Part shown: piece by piece, positions 28,329 through 32,776 of the stretch
Position numbering within the stretch: position 1 is the stretch's first letter
Layout of the letters: every line of letters begins with the position of its first letter
From: a virus
Strand: one strand, 5' to 3'
Virus record (IMG/VR): IMGVR_UViG_3300009068_003775
Coordinates: 1-32,776 of that record
Length of the DNA stretch: 32,776 bases
Notes under the pieces: model-generated
What the model was told of the DNA's origin: nothing
The model's database searches: none
What the model saw: the letters and a program-made list of their open reading frames with translations, nothing else
Position numbers and translations under genes: made by a program

Positions 28329-28520
28329 TTACTTGCATGCCAAACAGTAGAATGGAGCACGGAGATTGTCTTTATGGGTTACTACGGTTTGAGCACACTT
28401 ATAGCATTTTGCATGAACCATAGGGCCTTCTTCTTTTTCTGGTGTTTGGATAGTTAAGGTTTTTGTATAGTATACCTTTGTGGCATACCAAGTAAGTAGT
28501 ATTAGAGTTAATGTTAGCAT
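28329..28520 (-). CDS. Membrane-anchored zinc ribbon protein
   Basis: 63 residues from the ATG at 28520, which is six bases after TATAAT (complement of 28527-28532); the ATG at 28523 is only three bases away. N-terminal span MLTLTLILLTWYATKVYY, then AKCYKCAQTV and FYCLACK with four Cys. A tethered zinc ribbon; role unknown. Confidence 0.65.
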   Translation of the reverse strand: MLTLTLILLTWYATKVYYTKTLTIQTPEKEEGPMVHAKCYKCAQTVVTHKDNLRAPFYCLACK

Positions 28521-28541
28521 CATACTATTATATCAGAGCCA

Positions 28542-28682
28542 TCACTCAAAATCAACCTGAGCCTCAAACATATCTAATGTTATTGGAGTTGATGCGTCAT
28601 CATCCATAGCCCCACAAACAGCACAGGTTACCTGGCCATCAAGGTCTAATTGGTAGTCGCACCCATACTTTGTACATGTCAT
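28542..28682 (-). CDS. 46-residue Cys-rich protein
   Basis: MTCTKYGCDYQLDLDGQVTC continues AVCGAMDDDASTPITLDMFE and AQVDFE. Four Cys (C3, C8, C20, C23) could bind zinc; acidic C-terminus. Leaderless start: TATGAT (complement of 28689-28694), six bases, ATG. Divergent from 28719. Confidence 0.65.
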   Translation of the reverse strand: MTCTKYGCDYQLDLDGQVTCAVCGAMDDDASTPITLDMFEAQVDFE

Positions 28683-28718
28683 ATATACATCATACCACTT
28701 CATGGTATACTTGTCAAT

Positions 28719-29297
28719 ATGGAGCCAGTAAGAGTATTAAAAAATTCTATAAACAGTGAAGATGCTGAATTTATAATTAATTATATAAACAAAAATCAAG
28801 ATTCTTTTATTACTGGACCAAAAAGACTAAGATTCCAAAAAATGTTTGGAGATGACAAATTTCACAAACAACAATCAGCAAAAATTATTACTGGTATAGA
28901 CGAAATACAAAACAAAATAGAAACAATTATTAATCTTTCAGTAAAATCTATATCAGATGAATTTAAGGATAATCAACAATTATATCTTTCATCGTTTTGG
29001 TTAGCAAAACAATTACCTGGCGCTCAAGTTAGTGGACACTTAGACACAGACTCTGGGTTTAATGATCATTACGAATACAGCGCTATATTGTACTTAAATA
29101 CTCCTAACAACTCTGGCCCATTGGAGTTCCCGTACCTTAGTCTGGAAATTATGCCCATGTCTGGAGATTTAGTTATATTTAAGTCGGCGGAAAATACATC
29201 TTTTCATGAAGTAAAATTTATAAATGAAGACAGGTACTCGGTCCTTTTGTGGTTTACTAAGGATAAAAATTATGAATTAAAGTTCGGCGAAAAATAG
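28719..29297 (+). CDS. 2OG/Fe(II)-dependent oxygenase, prolyl-4-hydroxylase type
   Basis: 192 residues from ATG 28719. An earlier in-frame ATG at 28650 is rejected because it lies in the divergent gene and TATACT (28706-28711) ends 7 nt before 28719. His107-x-Asp109 (SGHLDTD), His163 (SFHEVKF) and Arg172 (EDRYSVLLWF). The middle strand reads AILYLNTPNNSGPLEFP instead of YEGGE, so it is its own subgroup. Substrate unknown. Confidence 0.82.
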   Translation: MEPVRVLKNSINSEDAEFIINYINKNQDSFITGPKRLRFQKMFGDDKFHKQQSAKIITGIDEIQNKIETIINLSVKSISDEFKDNQQLYLSSFWLAKQLPGAQVSGHLDTDSGFNDHYEYSAILYLNTPNNSGPLEFPYLSLEIMPMSGDLVIFKSAENTSFHEVKFINEDRYSVLLWFTKDKNYELKFGEK

Positions 29298-29314
29298 AGG
29301 TAATAAACCTTCCT

Positions 29315-29329
29315 ATGCCCTACACGGGC
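29315..29329. terminator. Weak hairpin between convergent genes
   Basis: TGCCC-TACAC-GGGCA forms a 5-bp GC-rich stem in the 40-bp gap between the genes ending at 29297 (+) and 29338 (-). There is no T run, so it is at best a factor-dependent stop signal. Confidence 0.3.
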
Positions 29330-29337
29330 ACTAGTGG

Positions 29338-29544
29338 TTAGTATCCCCCTAAGCACTCATTCCTTGTATGATAGAGACGAATCTTTGTCATAATTTTGCG
29401 GGACGGAGCAGATAGATCATCCTTACAAGTTAAACATCTATAAGACCATTCACCACTAAACCAGTCATGAACATACCCTTTGGCATTGGCGTATTTATTG
29501 GCTACAAAGGTTTGAAATGGATCAGGTATTTCCATGTTAATCAT
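29338..29544 (-). CDS. 68-residue Cys/His hypothetical protein
   Basis: Starts at ATG 29544, overlapping the HNH stop as ATGA; the longer frame upstream lies within the HNH gene. MINMEIPDPFQTFVANKYAN, then a segment with YRCLTCKDDLSAPSRKI and RLYHTRNEC. C-x2-C with a later His and Cys may bind zinc. Function unknown. Confidence 0.6.
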   Translation of the reverse strand: MINMEIPDPFQTFVANKYANAKGYVHDWFSGEWSYRCLTCKDDLSAPSRKIMTKIRLYHTRNECLGGY

Positions 29545-29984
29545 ATATTTGCCCACTTTCTTAAATTGCATAAACCATGTGCTGGTCTGACATTTTCCAA
29601 TGTATCTGAGCCACCCTTTGCAATAGGAACAAGATGATCGATATGCAAACCCTGCTCCCAGCCCTTGACCCCACATTTTCGGGGAGCCATAAAGTCAATC
29701 TCTAACCCACATAAGTAGCAATCAATCCCATAGACAGATATAACCTGGAGTTCATTATAGTCGTTCGTAATCTTTGCTCTGCGTCGCCTATTCTTAGATC
29801 TTTCCCTATCTCTTACTTTATCAAGGTTTGAGGCACGATACTTAGCAGTTACATGTGCACGATTATTCTTGGCATATCGTAATCTATTGTAGACACCTGA
29901 TGCAGCCAAACACTCAATACATGGTTTAGTCTTGTGGTTATGGTGTTTGCGATAGCCAGCATAGGTTCCACAGTTAGGATACAT
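29541..29984 (-). CDS. HNH endonuclease with N-terminal zinc finger
   Basis: 147 residues. N-terminal Cys5...Cys22-x2-Cys25 finger, a basic middle (RDRERSKNRRRRAK), then CYLCG (Cys89, Cys92), GLHIDHLVPIAKGGSD (Asp116-His117) and ENVRPAHGLCNLRK (Asn131, His136). This is the classic HNH layout of phage terminase-associated or homing nucleases. Probable leaderless start: GATAAT (complement of 29991-29996), six bases, ATG. Confidence 0.88.
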   Translation of the reverse strand: MYPNCGTYAGYRKHHNHKTKPCIECLAASGVYNRLRYAKNNRAHVTAKYRASNLDKVRDRERSKNRRRRAKITNDYNELQVISVYGIDCYLCGLEIDFMAPRKCGVKGWEQGLHIDHLVPIAKGGSDTLENVRPAHGLCNLRKWANI

Positions 29985-30032
29985 ACAACCATTATCTCAG
30001 ATTTGGCAGGGGATGTCAAGTATAATGTACAT

Positions 30033-30347
30033 ATGACCCTGCTATATATACTATACAGCCCAATGCATAAGGCTATCAAGATAGGTATATCTGATGTCTC
30101 AGGTAGAAGGTTTGCGAGCCATAGGACCAAGGGTTGGATACTCATAAAATATTGGGCATTTCCCGAACGGGATGAAGCGAGAGCCATAGAATCCCTAGTA
30201 GTACAAACCCTTACTTCCAAGTATGGACATTTCCTGGATAAGGCAGATATGCCACAAGGGGGATATACTGAGACATTTGATGCGTCGAAGATAACTCGAA
30301 AAGGTTTGATCCGTATGGTCAATAGGGCTATAAAGGGTGTATCGTAA
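30033..30347 (+). CDS. T5orf172/GIY-YIG-like nuclease domain protein
   Basis: 104 residues from ATG 30033 (TATAAT 30021-30026, six bases). LLYILYSPMHKAIKIGISDV, then GRRFASHRTKGWILIKYW, an EARAIES helix and DMPQGGYTETF match the T5orf172 branch of GIY-YIG-fold nucleases: the LYIL/KIGIS strands, Arg in the helix and Glu in IES. An upstream in-frame ATG at 29934 lies inside the divergent HNH gene and was rejected. Confidence 0.75.
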   Translation: MTLLYILYSPMHKAIKIGISDVSGRRFASHRTKGWILIKYWAFPERDEARAIESLVVQTLTSKYGHFLDKADMPQGGYTETFDASKITRKGLIRMVNRAIKGVS

Positions 30348-30376
30348 TCTTTATTTACCGTCGGTTATCCACAGGT

Positions 30377-30496
30377 TTAGCAGTTATGGCTACAGCCACA
30401 TATTGTACAAACACTATCTTGGATAGTACAATCATCACACCAATCAGGAGGGTTTTGCTTATATCCTGGGATCTTTTCTTCGGTTTGTTCTGTCAT
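30377..30496 (-). CDS. 39-residue Cys-rich protein inside the origin region
   Basis: MTEQTEEKIPGYKQNPPDWC continues DDCTIQDSVCTICGCSHNC; seven Cys in CDDC, CTICGC and a final C suggest one or two metal sites. Leaderless start: TATACT (complement of 30503-30508), six bases, ATG. DnaA box 1 follows its stop and box 2 precedes its promoter. Confidence 0.65.
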   Translation of the reverse strand: MTEQTEEKIPGYKQNPPDWCDDCTIQDSVCTICGCSHNC

Positions 30497-30527
30497 ATAC
30501 TAAGTATATCAGAGAGTTATCCACAGG

Positions 30528-30567
30528 TTCTTAGCCTTTACTTAAGGTTTCTTAGCCTTTACTTAAG
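30528..30567 (+). repeat. Tandem 19-bp direct repeat beside the DnaA boxes
   Basis: TTCTTAGCCTTTACTTAAG occurs exactly at 30528-30546 and 30549-30567, period 21 bp (two helical turns), between DnaA boxes 2 and 3. Confidence 0.85.
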
Positions 30568-30630
30568 AAGTTATCCACAGGTTTATCCACATAATAATCT
30601 TACTGATAATATTATTAGATAGGGTAGAAG

Positions 30631-30662
30631 TGGAGTGAAGTGGAGACTAGTGGAGGATGGAG
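30631..30662 (+). repeat. Phased TGGAG motifs
   Basis: TGGAG begins at 30631, 30641 and 30651 (exact 10-bp steps) and again at 30658. Motifs repeating once per helical turn put their faces on one side of the DNA. Confidence 0.6.
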
Positions 30663-30678
30663 CGCTTTTATAGAGGCG

Positions 30679-31249
30679 TTCGTAATGTCTTGGGGCCCCA
30701 AACCTCCTATCACAAAACCTTCATATTGTCAAACCTTCAAACCTTATATCCTCGCAGCGGATGATATCACAGATATAATGGTTTGTCAAGTCCTTTCAAA
30801 CCTTAAAACCACATAAAAAAATCTCCCAAAACCAGGGAGAAATTGTCGATAATCGTAATGTTTTTTAAACAAACCTTTATGTTATTTAAAGAAACCAGGA
30901 GATAATGGTTTGTTATTCTACTGGTGGTTCTTGCTTGTCTATCCCCTGCGATAAATCGTAGAGATCTCCAAGCGCAACACCAATGGCTTCGCCATTACTA
31001 ATAGGATTATTAAGGATTTCTGGGGCGGGAGTGAAAGAAAAGAACTTACCCATAAAGGGAACATGCTTAGTAGCAGATACAAAACCATTCCACATAGAAT
31101 CAGAGAATGCCTTATATTGTTTAGGATCTTGTTTAGCATATTTAGCAAAGTGTCTAGGACTCATATACAAATTATACCACCATTGGGGAAATAAAGGTTT
31201 GGATCGTAATGTTTTGGAGGGGGAAAGGTTTGGAGGTTCGTAATGTCTT
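30679..31249 (+). repeat. Dispersed 13-bp iteron (A/T)TCGTAATGT(C/T)TT
   Basis: Four copies: 30679-30691, 30852-30864, 31203-31215 and 31237-31249. A shorter copy (ATCGTAATCTTT) is at 30341. They flank the small gene 30913-31164 and lie just downstream of the DnaA boxes, so they may bind an initiator, partition protein or repressor. Confidence 0.65.
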
Positions 31250-31264
31250 TTAGATATAAGGTTT
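30715..31264. repeat. Cluster of AAACCTT heptamers on both strands
   Basis: AAACCTT at 30715, 30731, 30739, 30798 and 30871; its complement AAGGTTT at 31194, 31225 and 31258. Eight copies in 550 bp is far above the number expected by chance. The forward copies lie on one side of the gene 30913-31164 and the reverse copies on the other. Confidence 0.6.
30913..31164 (-). CDS. Hypothetical protein flanked by iterons
   Basis: 83 residues from ATG 31164, six bases after TATAAT (complement of 31171-31176); longer in-frame starts lie beyond this promoter. MSPRHFAKYAKQDPKQYKAF, SDSMWNGFVSATKHVPFMGK, then FFSFTPAPEILNNPISNGEA and a C-terminal helix. No known domain. Its place between repeat clusters hints at a link to replication or copy control. 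Confidence 0.6.
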   Translation of the reverse strand: MSPRHFAKYAKQDPKQYKAFSDSMWNGFVSATKHVPFMGKFFSFTPAPEILNNPISNGEAIGVALGDLYDLSQGIDKQEPPVE

Positions 31265-31289
31265 GATGGTTTGTTGAATGATAATGCAC

Positions 31290-31305
31290 GTGCCCTTTCG
31301 GGCAC
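31290..31305 (-). terminator. GNRA-capped hairpin after the right-end gene run
   Basis: On the minus strand GTGCCC-GAAA-GGGCAC is a perfect 6-bp stem with a GAAA tetraloop, 7 nt after the stop at 31312. It lacks a T run, so it may protect the mRNA 3' end or act as a Rho-dependent stop. Confidence 0.5.
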
Positions 31306-31311
31306 AGAAGG

Positions 31312-31572
31312 TCAGTCGTTATCGACTAACTCTTCAATGTGTTCAAACCCTGTATCCTCAACGCCAAGACCTTCAATAAATAAATCCCATGTCTCGTTTA
31401 TGTATTGCTCTAGTGTTGGAGTTTGATTAATTATTCCCTCGGCAAATGCAAAAGCAAGTGGCAAACCTAAATCATTGTAAACAAAGAAGTCTACCCACTC
31501 ATCCTCTGCTTTAAAATTAATCCATAACTGTCCAAGGATTAACGCTTTCTTTTCAAAAGTTGTTGCTGGCAT
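31312..31572 (-). CDS. Actinophage-type hypothetical protein
   Basis: 86 residues. WVDFFVYNDLGLPLAFAFAEGI, then ETWDLFIEGLGVEDTGFEHIEELV resembles a short acidic family I recall from actinobacterial phages (ETW-L----G-EDTGF). No function known. AAGGAAGG 8 nt before the ATG; start overlaps the end of the upstream gene. Confidence 0.65.
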   Translation of the reverse strand: MPATTFEKKALILGQLWINFKAEDEWVDFFVYNDLGLPLAFAFAEGIINQTPTLEQYINETWDLFIEGLGVEDTGFEHIEELVDND

Positions 31573-31759
31573 AATTTGTACCTTCCTTAGTTTCTTTGGC
31601 TGATTCTGCTATTACCTGTAAACGATTATACACTACATAGGGCTGAGATTTTGCTATGTATTCCCCGACCAATTCCAAATCAACTCGCAGGTCAGAAATA
31701 GTATTGCCTAGTTTATTGGCAACCTTTTCTTCCTCTGTGACTCGTCTGCTTATACGCAT
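31553..31759 (-). CDS. Hypothetical helical protein
   Basis: 68 residues from ATG 31759, preceded by GGGAG and by TACAAT (complement of 31777-31782) about 17 nt upstream. MRISRRVTEEEKVANKLGNT, ISDLRVDLELVGEYIAKSQP, then VYNRLQVIAESAKETKEG. Basic start, amphipathic helices. No family recognised. In-frame ATG at 31786 is less likely because it precedes the promoter box. Confidence 0.6.
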   Translation of the reverse strand: MRISRRVTEEEKVANKLGNTISDLRVDLELVGEYIAKSQPYVVYNRLQVIAESAKETKEGTNYASNNF

Positions 31760-31851
31760 AGTTCTCCCTTGTATCCATTGTACCAAAAAATGGGGGAAAG
31801 AGCAAGCCCCACGCCTGCCCCTTCCACCCTATAATCTAGAGGACCCACTCC

Positions 31852-32217
31852 CTAGATTTGCTCCATTAAAACTGGACGATAGGCTGCTACGAATAAGTCC
31901 CAATTGACTTGGATGTCTGAGCCCAGTTCATAGATAGTCTTAGTATTGAAGTCGATGATTACAGTGGTGTCCCAAAATTCATACTCATCGTTATTAATAG
32001 CATAGATACCAAACCCTGTCTCATCTAAGACTGAGTCTTGCGTAAGATAACTAATCATCATACGGGTACCATATGAGGCGTCTATCCACCTAGGCTTTGA
32101 ATGTTGCAGGGCCATTGCTAGGTCCCGCTGCCATTCGGTCTCACCCCAGTGACTGTAAAGTACAACTGAAGGCTTAGTTAATGAGTCTTTAAATACATAG
32201 TTGATCCGTGCACCCAT
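31852..32217 (-). CDS. Conserved actinophage protein of unknown function
   Basis: 121 residues. MGARINYVFKDS, VVLYSHWGETEWQRDLAMAL, RMMISYLTQDSVLDETGFGIYAI and YEFWDTTVIIDFNTKTIYEL follow a pattern I recall from actinobacterial phages; no function is assigned. ATG overlaps the upstream stop by one base. The following 92 bp (31760-31851) hold only the promoter of the next gene. Confidence 0.65.
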   Translation of the reverse strand: MGARINYVFKDSLTKPSVVLYSHWGETEWQRDLAMALQHSKPRWIDASYGTRMMISYLTQDSVLDETGFGIYAINNDEYEFWDTTVIIDFNTKTIYELGSDIQVNWDLFVAAYRPVLMEQI

Positions 32218-32546
32218 TACTCTGACTCCACATCATCGGCAAAATCAATTACTACTTTGACAATTCGTCCGTCTTCGTTATATTGCACATAGACAGGATA
32301 GTAACCGTCACCATATCCAGTATTAAATACTACTGCACTACCGTCACCTAAAACTCCTGCGTCTGCCGCAAGGGTCATAGCACTAGCACCATGATAAGAG
32401 TAATCTCCAGCCTTACCCTCTAAGTTCCATTCTTCACCTTTATTTGTTTTCCAGCCGTCAAGGTAGCATGGGTCGCCTACCATTGCTTGGCCTGAGTCAA
32501 CAGCAAAACTTCCTACCAATACTAAATCTCTTACTTGTGTTTTCAT
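32217..32546 (-). CDS. Conserved hypothetical protein with GDPCY motif
   Basis: 109 residues. LVGSFAVDSGQAMVGDPCYL, YSYHGASAMTLAAD, AVVFNTGYGDGYYPVYVQYN and VKVVIDFADD. VDSGQ--VGDPCY and TGYGDG-YPVYV recur in a widespread beta-rich family in phages and bacteria (DUF4241-like, from memory). Start overlaps the upstream stop (ATGA). Function unknown. Confidence 0.65.
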   Translation of the reverse strand: MKTQVRDLVLVGSFAVDSGQAMVGDPCYLDGWKTNKGEEWNLEGKAGDYSYHGASAMTLAADAGVLGDGSAVVFNTGYGDGYYPVYVQYNEDGRIVKVVIDFADDVESE

Positions 32547-32776
32547 TTGTTATCCAATCCTACTAGGGTCATTTCTTCAAGTGTAGCACAATTAGGGCAT
32601 TTTTCCAAATCATGCTCTTGGAAGGCATCTCTGATAAGATTATCAGGGTCTTCCAATTCTGAGTCGCAGGCCTCACAGTAGTACCATGGGATACCAACTT
32701 GGACCTGAATAGTCGTGTCAGGTGGGCAGGGTACCTCAGTGACAAAGTATCCTATTCTATTTACAAATCCCCAGCC
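32543..32776 (-). CDS. Zinc ribbon protein, N-terminus outside the window
   Basis: 77 residues are visible and the frame is open at the right edge. VPCPPDTTIQVQVGIPWYYC, EACDSELEDPDNLIRDAFQE and HDLEKCPNCATLEEM; YCEAC and CPNC make a four-Cys ribbon. The stop overlaps the start of the next gene. Confidence 0.65.
   Translation of the reverse strand, partial: GWGFVNRIGYFVTEVPCPPDTTIQVQVGIPWYYCEACDSELEDPDNLIRDAFQEHDLEKCPNCATLEEMTLVGLDNK

Larger units (their letters stand above)
30365..30591 (+). repeat. Four DnaA boxes TTATCCACA
   Basis: Exact consensus copies at 30365-30373, 30517-30525, 30571-30579 and 30583-30591, all in the same direction; the last two start 12 bp apart. Confidence 0.85.
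30365..30710. other. Putative replication origin
   Basis: Four perfect DnaA boxes, a tandem 19-bp repeat, an AT-rich stretch with palindrome ATAATATTAT (30606-30615), three TGGAG motifs in exact 10-bp phase, and the perfect palindrome TTGGGGCCCCAA (30690-30701) are packed into 346 bp. 30497-30912 holds no gene I can support. This is the typical make-up of a DnaA-dependent origin: boxes, unwinding element and iterons. No replication initiator is encoded in the window, so host DnaA would be used. Confidence 0.7.

Noticed and set aside
28650-28718. Upstream ATG for the oxygenase at 28719
   Set aside because: The extra 23 residues are encoded antisense to the 46-residue Cys-rich gene and precede the -10 box at 28706-28711.
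29297-29340. Mobile-element end or attachment site at the TGCCC/GGGCA hairpin
   Set aside because: No matching copy, integrase or target duplication is visible; it is better read as a weak stop signal between convergent genes.
29849-30322. Long minus-strand reading frame opposite the GIY-YIG-like gene
   Set aside because: It overlaps the HNH gene and is antisense to a gene with recognisable nuclease motifs; it has no promoter or RBS and no recognisable domain.
30386-30622. Plus-strand reading frame of 78 codons across the origin region
   Set aside because: It runs through the DnaA boxes and tandem repeats, its translation is low-complexity (repeated SLYLRFLSLYLR), and the minus-strand Cys-rich gene with its own promoter explains the coding part.
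30528-31264. CRISPR array
   Set aside because: Repeats are short, unevenly spaced, on both strands, and no spacer-sized unique segments alternate with a fixed repeat; no cas genes are present.

Overview
The window reads as part of an AT-rich (by eye), densely packed double-stranded DNA phage genome, or a prophage-like element, of an actinobacterium. Host evidence: a WhiB-type iron-sulphur regulator (14419-14700), a DUF7455-like Cys protein (8896-9123), a secreted protease whose C-terminal Cys motif I recall from actinobacterial secreted proteins, and many start codons sitting 6-7 nt after a -10 box, the arrangement of leaderless mRNAs common in Actinobacteria. Phage evidence: a CHAP endolysin, holin-like proteins, a five-tRNA array, HNH and GIY-YIG-like nucleases and dozens of overlapping small genes. 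A freshwater actinobacterial host is my guess, not shown by the sequence.

Layout. 1-7717 (+): end of a holin-like gene; a strong promoter; a proteasome-beta-like protease; then a coupled run of three related proteins of unknown function, a GT-A glycosyltransferase, two 2-oxoglutarate (2OG)/Fe(II) oxygenases, an SGNH hydrolase and a carbamoyltransferase. 7700-17670 (+): CHAP endolysin, two DUF2061 membrane proteins, zinc ribbons, an Asp/Asn-hydroxylase-like oxygenase, an APS-kinase-like/nucleotidyltransferase fusion, a thermonuclease-fold protein, a secreted double protease, WhiB, a flavin-dependent halogenase, small membrane proteins, an XapX protein and a holin-like protein, closed by a bidirectional terminator. 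17678-18391 (-): another oxygenase. 18432-21977 (+): shortened 2-hydroxyacid dehydrogenase, oxygenase, tetrapyrrole-methylase-family protein, sulfotransferase, second methylase. 21993-23707 (+): two putative structured RNAs behind copies of one 22-bp element, Hsp20, HNH nuclease and a Cys-rich protein. 23710-24104 (-): tRNAs Arg(TCT), Ser(GCT), Asn(GTT), Ile(TAT), Met(CAT). 24111-29984: mostly minus-strand small genes (CDGSH protein, second sulfotransferase, HAD phosphatase, zinc ribbons, luciferase-like monooxygenase, HNH) with two plus-strand oxygenases. 30365-31264: origin-like region with four perfect DnaA boxes and several repeat families. 30913-32776 (-): small actinophage-type genes.

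The unusual theme is small-molecule-style tailoring chemistry in a phage: seven 2OG oxygenases, a halogenase, a carbamoyltransferase, a glycosyltransferase, an SGNH hydrolase, two sulfotransferases with a possible PAPS-forming kinase, two SAM-dependent methylases and a luciferase-like monooxygenase. Whether they act on phage DNA, virion proteins, host envelope glycans or a small molecule cannot be read from the sequence. A second theme is two translation styles: Shine-Dalgarno and coupled starts in the left half, and at least fifteen leaderless-type starts between 18.4 and 31.2 kb.
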